Assembly: GCF_036010505.1 (NCBI RefSeq)
Contig: NZ_CP108569.1
Location: forward strand, 7,084,001 to 7,148,000
Source: Streptomyces sp. NBC_01197
GTDB taxonomy: Bacteria > Actinomycetota > Actinomycetes > Streptomycetales > Streptomycetaceae
Direction: 5' to 3'
Length of the DNA: 64,000 nt
Shown: positions 55,554-63,099 of the stretch, piece after piece
How positions within the stretch are numbered: the stretch's first letter is position 1
How the letters are laid out: each line of letters starts with the position of its first letter
The notes under the pieces: model-generated
What the model saw: the letters and a program-made list of their open reading frames with translations, nothing else
Databases searched by the model: none
Told to the model about the DNA's origin: nothing
Position numbers and translations under genes: made by a program

Positions 55554-56930
55554 ATGGCAACTTCACCATCTGCTGACGGAGCCACCACGGGCATCGGCAG
55601 CGACGACTACGCACTGTCCCGGGTCCCGCGCGACAAGCGCTTCGGCTTCGGCAGCATGCTGCTCCAGTGGCTGGCCCAGTCGGGGTCCATCTCCCAGTTC
55701 ACGCTCGGCGCCACCATCGGTGTCGGTATGACCTTCGGCCACGCGTTCCTCGCCTTCACGCTCGGCGCGGTCACACTGGAGATCGTGATCTTCGCCATCG
55801 GCCTGGCCGGAATGCGTGAAGGTCTCGCGACCCCCCTGCTCACCCGCTGGGTCGGCTTCGGCCGCAACGGCTCGGCGCTGGTCAGCTTCGTCATCGCGGT
55901 CAGCCTGGTCGGCTGGTTCGGCGTACAGAACACGATCTTCGGAGACAGCGTCTCCTCGCTGGCCGGCGGCCCCTCCTGGATGTGGTGCGTGCTGGCCGGG
56001 CTGGCCGTCACGCTGCTGGTGATCTTCGGCTTCAAGTACATGGCCGTCTTCGCCAAGATCGTCACTCCGCTGTTCTTCGCGCTGGTCGCCTGGTCGGTCA
56101 TCTCGACCCTGACCAAGCACTCCTTCATGGACCTGGTCCACTCGCCGGCGCCCGCCCAGCCGATCTCGCTGGCCGTGGCCGCCACCGCCATCGCGGGCGG
56201 CTTCATGACGGGTGCGATCGTCGCGCCGGAGATGACCCGCTTCAACAAGAAGGGCTCGCACGTCTTTCTGCAGAGCGCTTCGTCCATGATCCTCTCCGAG
56301 TACATCGTCGGGATGACGGGCGTCCTGCTCGGCCACCTCGTCAAGAGCAACCAGGTCTCGCACATCGTGCTGAGCACATCGGGCGCGATCGGCGTGATCG
56401 TGGTGCTGATGTCCACCGCCAAGGTCAACGACTGGAACCTGTACGGCTCCTCGCTCGGCGTCGTCAACTTCTTCCAGGTCGTCTTCGGCAAGCGCCTGCA
56501 CCGCGGCGCGGTCACCATCGTGCTGGGGCTCGCGGGCACCCTGCTGTCGGCCGTCGGCATCATGACCCACTTCACGGACTTCCTGTCCCTGCTGGGCGTG
56601 GCCATCCCGCCGATCGGCGGGATCATCGTGGCCGAGTACTGGGTCGTCCGGAAGATGCGCAAGCCACTGGACGAGACCCGCGAGGCGCAGACCCTGCCGG
56701 CCACCTCGCCCACCTGGGTCCCGATGTCCCTGGTCATCTGGATCGCGGCGTTCTGCGTCGGAAAGTTCTACGACGGCGGCATACCCGCGCTGAACTCCCT
56801 GATCACCGCATTCGTGCTGTACGCGGCGCTCGGCCTGCTGGGCTGGATCAAGCCGTACGGCACATCGGCGGTGGAGGCCTCCCCGGACCTCCCCGTCGCC
56901 GACAACAACACCCCCGTGGGAGCGGCATGA
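55554..56930 (+). CDS. NCS1-type purine/cytosine permease
   Basis: A 458-residue permease with twelve predicted helices. The start YALSRVPRDKRFGFGSMLLQWLAQSGSISQFTLGATIG and WFGVQNTIFGDSV match the CodB-type nucleobase:cation symporter-1 group. It should import a nucleobase-like or other small polar nitrogen compound. Its stop overlaps the start of the M20 peptidase. Substrate assignment depends on the partner enzymes and remains open. Confidence 0.88.
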   Translation: MATSPSADGATTGIGSDDYALSRVPRDKRFGFGSMLLQWLAQSGSISQFTLGATIGVGMTFGHAFLAFTLGAVTLEIVIFAIGLAGMREGLATPLLTRWVGFGRNGSALVSFVIAVSLVGWFGVQNTIFGDSVSSLAGGPSWMWCVLAGLAVTLLVIFGFKYMAVFAKIVTPLFFALVAWSVISTLTKHSFMDLVHSPAPAQPISLAVAATAIAGGFMTGAIVAPEMTRFNKKGSHVFLQSASSMILSEYIVGMTGVLLGHLVKSNQVSHIVLSTSGAIGVIVVLMSTAKVNDWNLYGSSLGVVNFFQVVFGKRLHRGAVTIVLGLAGTLLSAVGIMTHFTDFLSLLGVAIPPIGGIIVAEYWVVRKMRKPLDETREAQTLPATSPTWVPMSLVIWIAAFCVGKFYDGGIPALNSLITAFVLYAALGLLGWIKPYGTSAVEASPDLPVADNNTPVGAA

Positions 56931-58264
56931 ACACCCCTGACCCCGACACGACCGCGGCCGGACCGGTCCCCGCCTCCGAAGAGGCACAGCGCGAGGTGGT
57001 CGACCTCTGCGCCGAACTGATCCGCTTCGACACCTCCAATCCCATCAGCAATGAACGCGCCTGCGCCGACTGGGTCGTGGCCCGGCTGGCCGAGGTCGGT
57101 ATCGGGTCCGAGCTCATCGAGAGCGCGCCGGGACGGGCCAGCGTCATCGCCCGTATCGAGGGCGCGGACCGCGAGCGCGGCGCGCTGATGGTGCACGGCC
57201 ACCTCGATGTCGTACCGGCGGACGCCTCCGAGTGGCAGGTGCCGCCGTTCTCCGGAGAGATCCGCGACGGCTACCTCTGGGGCCGCGGCGCCATCGACAT
57301 GAAGGACACAGTGGCCGTCATGCTGGCCACCGCCCGGCACTTCGCCCGGACCGGCACCCGTCCCTCCAGGGACCTGGTCCTGGCCTTCCTCGCGGACGAG
57401 GAAGCCGGCGGCAAGTTCGGCGGCCACTGGCTCGTCGAGCACCGGCCCGAGCTGTTCGAAGGGGTCACCGAGGCCATCGGTGAGGGCGGCGGATTCTCCT
57501 TCGCCATCGACGACACCCGCAGGCTCTACCCGATCGAGAACGCCCAGCGCGGGATGGCCTGGATGGAGCTGACCGCCACCGGCCGGGCCGGCCACGGCTC
57601 GTCGCCCAACGACGAGAACGCTGTCACCGATCTCGCCGAGTCGCTCACCCGCATCGGTCGCCAGACCTTCCCCATCCGTCTCATCGAGCCGGTGCGGGCC
57701 CTGCTCGCCGAGGCGGCCCGGCTGTACGGGGTCGAGTTCGACGAGGAGGACATCGAGGGCACCCTCGCCAGGCTCGGCCCGGTCTCGGACTTCATGCAGG
57801 TGGTGCTCCGCAACTCGGCGAACCCCACGATGTTCCAGGCCGGCTACCAGACGAACGTCATTCCCGGCCGGGCCACTGCCCGGGTCGACGGCCGCTTCCT
57901 GCCCGGGCACGAGCAGGAGCTGATCGACACCATCGACTCCCTGCTGCTGCCCTCGGTCAGCCGGGAGTGGGTCAACCACGACCTCGCGATGGAGACCACG
58001 TTCGACGGCCCGCTCGTGGACGCGATGTGCGACGCGGTGCGCGCCGAGGACCCGGACGGCCACCCGGTGCCGTACTGCAATCCGGGAGGTACGGACGCCA
58101 AGGCCTTCACCCACCTGGGCATCCGCTGCTTCGGCTTCAAGGGGCTCAAGCTCCCGCACGACCTGAACTACGGGCGGCTCTTCCACGGAGTGGACGAGCG
58201 GGTGCCGCTCGAAGGACTGCGGTTCGGTGTACGGGTGATGACCCGGCTCTGGCAGAGCGCCTGA
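56927..58264 (+). CDS. M20-family amidohydrolase/peptidase
   Basis: A 445-residue zinc hydrolase of the ArgE/DapE group. Metal ligands and the catalytic Glu are seen in MVHGHLDVVP, GRGAIDMKD and LADEEAGG, with the remaining ligand in the C-terminal GTDAKAF segment. ATG at 56927 overlaps the permease stop; the open frame further upstream is inside the permease gene. It probably hydrolyses the amide bond of the imported compound. The DUF1177 and IclR partners support a dedicated catabolic unit. Confidence 0.9.
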   Translation: MNTPDPDTTAAGPVPASEEAQREVVDLCAELIRFDTSNPISNERACADWVVARLAEVGIGSELIESAPGRASVIARIEGADRERGALMVHGHLDVVPADASEWQVPPFSGEIRDGYLWGRGAIDMKDTVAVMLATARHFARTGTRPSRDLVLAFLADEEAGGKFGGHWLVEHRPELFEGVTEAIGEGGGFSFAIDDTRRLYPIENAQRGMAWMELTATGRAGHGSSPNDENAVTDLAESLTRIGRQTFPIRLIEPVRALLAEAARLYGVEFDEEDIEGTLARLGPVSDFMQVVLRNSANPTMFQAGYQTNVIPGRATARVDGRFLPGHEQELIDTIDSLLLPSVSREWVNHDLAMETTFDGPLVDAMCDAVRAEDPDGHPVPYCNPGGTDAKAFTHLGIRCFGFKGLKLPHDLNYGRLFHGVDERVPLEGLRFGVRVMTRLWQSA

Positions 58265-58277
58265 CCGCTCTGCCACG

Positions 58278-58337
58278 GGACCCGCACCGGGTCCGTATAC
58301 GCGTACGCCCTCGACGTCACGGACGCCGGGGGCGTAC
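58278..58337. terminator. hairpins between M20 and marR genes
   Basis: GGACCC/GGGTCC (58278-58283 with 58289-58294) and GTACGCCC/GGGCGTAC (58303-58310 with 58330-58337) lie between convergent stops and should end both transcripts. Confidence 0.5.
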
Positions 58338-58413
58338 TGCGCGCACCCTGGGCGCGCGGCGCGGGGGAGACCCCGTAATCGGGCCATTGGTCCGCGCCCG
58401 GCGCCGCCTTCGC

Positions 58414-58875
58414 TCAGGGGTTGCGGTACGCCTCGACGACACGGCTGATCACCGCGGCCGCCGTGGTCAGCTCGTGCGGGGCGAAACCCCGCAGGGCGTC
58501 GTCGAGCCAGCGCCGGCCGGCCTCCTCGGCCCGTTCCACGACCTCGCGGCCCTCCTGGGTGACGGCGATACGGCGGGCCCGGTGGTCACCGGGCTCCCGG
58601 ACCGTGCGCACCAGGCCGCGCTCCTCCAGACCGCGGATCTCCCGGGTGACATGAGGCGCCTGCACCAGCAGGGCCTGTGCGATCTCGCCCATCCGCAGCG
58701 GAGAGGACGCCGCCGTGAGGGTGCGCAGCAGGGCGAGGGAGGCACGGTCGACAGCGACTTCGGCCTGGACGCGCAGCCGCATGTGCGCGCGGTTGCCGGC
58801 CATGGTGTAGGCGAGGTCGGCGAGTGATCTGTAGAGGTCTTGGGCGGCGGAGCCGCCGGGTTCGGGATGGTCCAC
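58414..58875 (-). CDS. MarR-family transcriptional regulator
   Basis: A 153-residue winged-helix regulator. LRMGEIAQALLVQAPHVTREIRGLEERGLVRTVREPGDHRARRIAVTQEG holds the recognition helix and wing, and the family's DxRxR-like motif is DHRARR. It lies divergently from the ferredoxin-P450 genes, with a perfect inverted repeat at 59053-59071 in the 226-bp gap. It is likely the repressor of those genes, relieved by a phenolic or lipophilic ligand. Confidence 0.9.
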   Translation of the reverse strand: MDHPEPGGSAAQDLYRSLADLAYTMAGNRAHMRLRVQAEVAVDRASLALLRTLTAASSPLRMGEIAQALLVQAPHVTREIRGLEERGLVRTVREPGDHRARRIAVTQEGREVVERAEEAGRRWLDDALRGFAPHELTTAAAVISRVVEAYRNP

Positions 58876-59052
58876 GCCTCGATGATCCCGTACGCCGTCC
58901 GCCCGGGCTCCCCACTCGGTCGGACCGGTCCGGACCGGCGGCGCGCCCGGGCCGTCCCGGCGGCCCGTCCGGGAAGTGGCCAGAAAGATGCCCTATGCAT
59001 GGGGTGGGGCTTCCCCGGGACGTGAACGGAGTAATACCGTCCGCGAGGAGAA

Positions 59053-59071
59053 GTTACTTTTGTTAAGTAAC
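59053..59071. promoter_or_regulatory. MarR-type operator before ferredoxin-P450 genes
   Basis: GTTACTT (59053-59059), TTGTT, AAGTAAC (59065-59071) is a perfect 7-bp inverted repeat in an A/T-rich patch that stands out from the GC-rich surroundings. It ends 30 bp before the ferredoxin GTG, so a bound repressor would cover the promoter or the transcript start. Confidence 0.75.
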
Positions 59072-59101
59072 GCGCTCATCCCCTAGCGCTGGAGGAACGA
59101 C

Positions 59102-59293
59102 GTGCAGATCACCGTGGACACCGACAAGTGCTGTGCTGCGGGCCAGTGCGTACTCGCCGCCCCCGAGGTGTTCGACCAGCGGGACGAGGACGGGATCGTC
59201 CTCGTACTGAACAGCAGCCCGCCCGCCGAACAGCACGACGCAGTGCGGGAGGCCGCGCAGATCTGTCCGGCCGCCGCCATCACCCTGTCCTGA
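59102..59293 (+). CDS. 3Fe-4S ferredoxin
   Basis: A 63-residue ferredoxin of the type paired with bacterial P450s. Cluster ligands are Cys11 and Cys17 in KCCAAGQC and the Cys in QICPAAAI; the fourth usual Cys is replaced by Ala, as in 3Fe-4S forms. The start is GTG after GGAGGA. It should reduce the P450 encoded 52 bp downstream. Confidence 0.92.
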   Translation: MQITVDTDKCCAAGQCVLAAPEVFDQRDEDGIVLVLNSSPPAEQHDAVREAAQICPAAAITLS

Positions 59294-59345
59294 CCGGAGG
59301 GCCCGGCTCCCCGGACACCTCACACCCCACTGTGGAAGGACGACG

Positions 59346-60560
59346 ATGACCGAGGTCCCCACCGCATCACCCGCCTACACCACCCGCCGCGCCGCCGGAT
59401 GCCCGTTCGACCCGCCGCCGGAGATGACCGGTCTGCTCAGCTCGGAGCCGATCTCCCGGGTCACGCTCTGGAACGGCGCCACGGCCTGGTACGTCACCCG
59501 GCACGCGGACCAGGTCGCGCTGCTGCGCGACGAGCGCATCAGCGCCGACAACAGGCGGCCCTCCTATCCGAGCTTCAGCGCGGGCAGCGAGGCGACCCGC
59601 GCCCACAACCGCACGTTCATCACGATGGACGAGCCGGAACACAACGAGCAGCGCAAGCGGTTCACCGGTGACTTCACCATCAAACGGACCCAGGCCCTGC
59701 GGGAGCGCATAGAGCGCATCATCGGCGAGCTGCTGGACGAGATGGAGAAGGCCGGACCGCCGGCCGACCTGGTCACGTCCTTCGCGCTGCCACTGCCCTC
59801 GCTGGTCATCTGCGAGCTGCTCGGCGTCCCGTACGAGGACCACGGGTTCTTCCAGCGGGCGAGCGCAGTCATCGTCGACACCCGCAGCAGCGCGCAGGAC
59901 GCCCTGGCCGCCTCGCAGGAACTGGTCGACTACCTAGGCGACCTGGTGGAGAAGAAGGCAGAGCACCCCGGCGACGACCTGCTCAGCCGGCTCGCCGCGG
60001 ACTATCTGGTCACCGGGATCAGCACCCGCGACGAATGCGCCAAACAGGCCCGGCTGCTGCTGGTCGCCGGACACGAGACCACGGCCAACATGATCGCCCT
60101 CGGCACCTGCGCGCTGCTCCAGAACCCCGGTCAGCTGGCCGCGGTCCGCGACGGCAGCCCCCAGCGGGTCGCCGGCGCTGTCGAGGAACTCCTCCGGTAC
60201 CTGTCCATCACCCACCTGGGGCGGCGCCGCGTCGCCACCGAGGACATCGAGGTCGGCGGGCAGCTCATCAGGGCCGGTGAAGCGGTCATCTGTGCCACCG
60301 ATGTCGCCAACCGCGACCCGGAGGTCTTCGAGGAGCCCGGCCGGCTCGACATCGACCGGCAGGCCCGCAGGCACCTCGCGTTCGGCTCGGGGCCTCACCA
60401 GTGCCTCGGCCAGAACCTCGCCCGCGTCGAGCTGCAGCTCGCCTACCCCGCTCTGCTGCGCCGCTTCCCCGGCCTGCGGCTCGCCCGCCCGCTCGACGAG
60501 ATCAACTTCCGTACCGACATGGCGGTCTACGGCGTCCACGAACTGCCCGTCGCCTGGTGA
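59346..60560 (+). CDS. cytochrome P450, CYP105-like
   Basis: A 404-residue soluble P450. The oxygen-activation motif AGHETT, the ExxR helix in EELLRYL and the heme loop FGSGPHQCLGQNLAR are intact. The N-terminus (YTTRRAAGCPFDPPPE) and heme loop fit CYP105, a broad-substrate streptomycete family. It follows its ferredoxin closely and shares the MarR-type operator. The substrate is not predictable; xenobiotic or natural-product oxidation is likely. A long hairpin follows the stop by three bases. Confidence 0.92.
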   Translation: MTEVPTASPAYTTRRAAGCPFDPPPEMTGLLSSEPISRVTLWNGATAWYVTRHADQVALLRDERISADNRRPSYPSFSAGSEATRAHNRTFITMDEPEHNEQRKRFTGDFTIKRTQALRERIERIIGELLDEMEKAGPPADLVTSFALPLPSLVICELLGVPYEDHGFFQRASAVIVDTRSSAQDALAASQELVDYLGDLVEKKAEHPGDDLLSRLAADYLVTGISTRDECAKQARLLLVAGHETTANMIALGTCALLQNPGQLAAVRDGSPQRVAGAVEELLRYLSITHLGRRRVATEDIEVGGQLIRAGEAVICATDVANRDPEVFEEPGRLDIDRQARRHLAFGSGPHQCLGQNLARVELQLAYPALLRRFPGLRLARPLDEINFRTDMAVYGVHELPVAW

Positions 60561-60563
60561 GAC

Positions 60564-60614
60564 CGCCGGTGCCGCGGACCGTCCCGCCACCCGGGGCGGT
60601 CCGCTGCACCGGCG
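60564..60614 (+). terminator. terminator of the P450 gene
   Basis: CGCCGGTGC and GCGGACCG (60564-60581) pair with CGGTCCGC and GCACCGGCG (60597-60614), a 17-bp stem with one mismatch, immediately after the stop. Confidence 0.8.
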
Positions 60615-60776
60615 CGACCCTGCGTAGGTCCGGCGCTGAAGCCGGGGCCGGGGTCCAGTTCCGCACCCGGGCAGGCATCCGGCAGAACGGAGGATTCCCT
60701 GAACCCGCCGCATACCCTGCCTTTACGTGGAAGGAGGACAATTGACGAAGGGGGAGAACCTCTACAGGAGACGAAG

Positions 60777-61682
60777 ATGACCCGAAGCCGCTTCACCCTC
60801 GACCGCGGTCTCACCACGCGCATGGTGACCACCATGTTCCTGATCGGACTTCTGTACGTCGTCCTGGTCGGCGTGCTGCTCGTTCTGCTGCACGGTTTCT
60901 GGCTGGTCATCGTGGCGGTCGCGGGTGCGCTCTTCATCGCTCAGTTCTGGTTCAGCGACAAGATCGCCGTTCTCACCATGGGGGCGCACGAGGTCACCCC
61001 CGAAGAGGCCCCTGAACTGCACGGCGCCATCGACCGGATCTGCGCACTCGCCGACATGGACAAACCGCGGGTGGCCATCGCCCGGAGCGACATCCCGAAC
61101 GCCTTCGCCACCGGCCGCAGCGAGCGCACCGCTCTGGTCTGCGCCTCGACCGGTCTGCTGCGCAGGCTGGAGCCCGAAGAGCTGGAGGGCGTTCTCGCGC
61201 ACGAGATGTCCCACGTCGCCCACCGCGACGCCGCAGTGATGACGATCGCCTCGTTCCTCGGCGTGCTGGCCGGACTCATCACCCGGGTCGCCCTGTGGAG
61301 CGGACTCGCCCGCAGCGCCAGGAACGCGGGACCGCTCGGCCTCGCGATCGTGCTCGTCCCGCTGGTGAGCGCCGCGGTGTACGTGATCAGCTTCCTGCTG
61401 ACCCGGCTGCTCTCCCGCTACCGGGAGCTCTCCGCCGACCGGGCCGCCGCTCTGCTCACCGGCCGCCCGTCGGCCCTCGCATCGGCCCTCACCAAGGTGA
61501 ACGGCCAGATGGCGCGCATCCCGACCGAGGACCTGCGGAGGGCGGAGCCGTACAACGCCCTCTACTTCATGCCCGCGTTCTCCTCGAAGGAGAGTCTGAG
61601 CCGTCTGTTCTCCTCGCACCCGACGCTCGAACAGCGGCTGGACCAGCTCGCGCGTATCTCCACCGAACTCGCCCGCCCGTGA
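60777..61682 (+). CDS. htpX: HtpX-like membrane zinc metalloprotease
   Basis: A 301-residue M48 protease. Two N-terminal helices precede the zinc site H142-E143-x2-H146 (AHEMSH); the third ligand is in RELSADRAAA, with further helices between. The ATG follows AGGAGA. It degrades damaged membrane proteins with the active site facing the cytoplasm. It is followed by pspAB, a known pairing in actinobacteria that links it to the phage-shock-type envelope stress response. Confidence 0.93.
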   Translation: MTRSRFTLDRGLTTRMVTTMFLIGLLYVVLVGVLLVLLHGFWLVIVAVAGALFIAQFWFSDKIAVLTMGAHEVTPEEAPELHGAIDRICALADMDKPRVAIARSDIPNAFATGRSERTALVCASTGLLRRLEPEELEGVLAHEMSHVAHRDAAVMTIASFLGVLAGLITRVALWSGLARSARNAGPLGLAIVLVPLVSAAVYVISFLLTRLLSRYRELSADRAAALLTGRPSALASALTKVNGQMARIPTEDLRRAEPYNALYFMPAFSSKESLSRLFSSHPTLEQRLDQLARISTELARP

Positions 61683-61785
61683 CACCCCGGACCGCGGCTC
61701 GTCGTACGGGCCCCGTGCACGTCCGGGACCGGAGAACGGCGGGCGTCCGGCTCCCGGCCGTCCTGACCCCGTAGGAGTACGCCTC

Positions 61786-62370
61786 GTGGGATTTCTCGAC
61801 AGCATCCTCGGCCGGAGCAAGCCGGTCCGCCCCGATCTGGACCAGCTGTTCGCCGTACCGTCCGCCGCACTCACCCTCCAGGCGGGCGCAGGGTTCACGC
61901 CCACCGGGATGGGGTCGGTCTGCTTCGCGGGGGTCGAGGGCGGGGGCTTCGCCCGGATCAAGCAGGACGTCGAGGAACTGCTCGACGCGGACACCGGGCG
62001 CGGCGGCGCCCCGGTCCGGTTCAGTCAGGACTCGTACGGCTACACCTGGCTGCTGGCCCAGCAGCCGCCCGACGACACTGCGGCGCTCGTCAACGACCTG
62101 CACGCGGTCAACTCACTGCTGGAGGACGGCGGGTTCGGGCCGCAGCTGCTCTGCTCGCTGGTCGCGTTCAAGGACGCCGGCCAGCGGCCGCTCGCGCTGG
62201 TCTACCTGTACAAGCGGGGCACGTTCTTCCCTTTCGCACCGATGCCGGACGGTACGGAGAAGCGGAACAGCGCGCTGGAACTCCAGGTCAAGGCGGTCCT
62301 GGGGGATGACCTGCGCGTCGAACCCGACCTCGCCCGGTGGTTCCCGGTCTGGGGCGCGCCCGGCTTGTAA
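61786..62370 (+). CDS. pspAB: PspA-associated protein PspAB
   Basis: A 194-residue soluble protein recognised as PspAB by its start MGFLDSILGRSKPVRPDLDQLFAVPSAA and the segment CFAGVEGGGFARIKQDVEELL. GTG at 61786 follows GGAG. PspAB accompanies PspA or HtpX in actinobacteria, but its biochemical role is not known. The gap to htpX is 103 bp, so the two are probably co-transcribed. Confidence 0.87.
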   Translation: MGFLDSILGRSKPVRPDLDQLFAVPSAALTLQAGAGFTPTGMGSVCFAGVEGGGFARIKQDVEELLDADTGRGGAPVRFSQDSYGYTWLLAQQPPDDTAALVNDLHAVNSLLEDGGFGPQLLCSLVAFKDAGQRPLALVYLYKRGTFFPFAPMPDGTEKRNSALELQVKAVLGDDLRVEPDLARWFPVWGAPGL

Positions 62371-62391
62371 GGCTGTTCCGCCGGCTTCCGG

Positions 62392-62889
62392 TCAGCGGCG
62401 CCACCAGCGGCCCTTCGGCTTGCGGTGGTCCGATGGGGTGGGCGGCCGGTCGGCCGGCGGGGGCTGGGGAGCAGCATCCGGAGAGTCCGACGGGAGATCC
62501 GGCTTGCTCACGCCGCCGCCCGCGTCCGTGCCCGTAGTCCCAGCTGTGCCTGTGTCTGTCTCTGTGCCGGCTACGGTCTCGGTTCCGGTCGGCGGGCGCA
62601 GGCCCTCCGTCGAATAGCTCGTGGTCGCGATGGCCTCGACGAGCTGCTGTTCGGTGAACTCCTCGGAGCCCCCGATGTGGGGGACGAACCCCACGAGCAT
62701 CCCGTCGCTGAGTACCTGCGCGTCGAGCCCAGCCGCCCCGTCCGTGTCCCAGAGCGCCTCGATGTTCCAGTCGATGACGACGCGGACCCCGAACTGGTAG
62801 ACACCCACCTCGGCGACATGCGCCATCACCCCGCGGGCGCGCAGCGCCGTCACCAGCCGTTCGGCGCGTTCGGAGTTCATAGGCGGCAC
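62392..62889 (-). CDS. hypothetical protein with Thr/Gly/Asp-rich repeat tail
   Basis: A 165-residue protein without a recognised family. Residues 1-95 form a compact alpha/beta domain (RAERLVTALRARGVMAHVAEVGVYQFGVRVVIDWNIEALWDTDG, GMLVGFVPHIGGSEEFTEQQLVEAIA). The remainder is low complexity, with TETDTGTAG-type and Pro-rich stretches ending in KGRWWRR. The start is GTG at 62889 or ATG at 62880; the ribosome site GGGAGG lies between ideal distances for the two. It converges with pspAB. Confidence 0.65.
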   Translation of the reverse strand: MPPMNSERAERLVTALRARGVMAHVAEVGVYQFGVRVVIDWNIEALWDTDGAAGLDAQVLSDGMLVGFVPHIGGSEEFTEQQLVEAIATTSYSTEGLRPPTGTETVAGTETDTGTAGTTGTDAGGGVSKPDLPSDSPDAAPQPPPADRPPTPSDHRKPKGRWWRR

Positions 62890-63015
62890 AACCTCCCTGG
62901 GTCGCGGTCCCGGGAGCCGGGAGCGGCCTCACCAGGCAGACAAACCGGATAAATCAATATCTCGATTCCACTGTATTCCCCGCACGACGGCAACGGCAGC
63001 GGCACGGATCCGGGC

Positions 63016-63099
63016 GTGGAACCGGACCTGGAACCGGACACCGATACGGGCTCGGACCTGGAGATGGACAGGGGCTCGGATACGGACTCAGATATGGAA
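63016..63099. repeat. degenerate hexanucleotide repeat tract
   Basis: Fourteen consecutive 6-bp units follow the pattern NYGGAY (for example CCGGAC, CTGGAA, TCGGAC, ATGGAC), in the gap between the hypothetical gene and the permease and running into the permease stop codon at 63088-63090. Confidence 0.7.
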
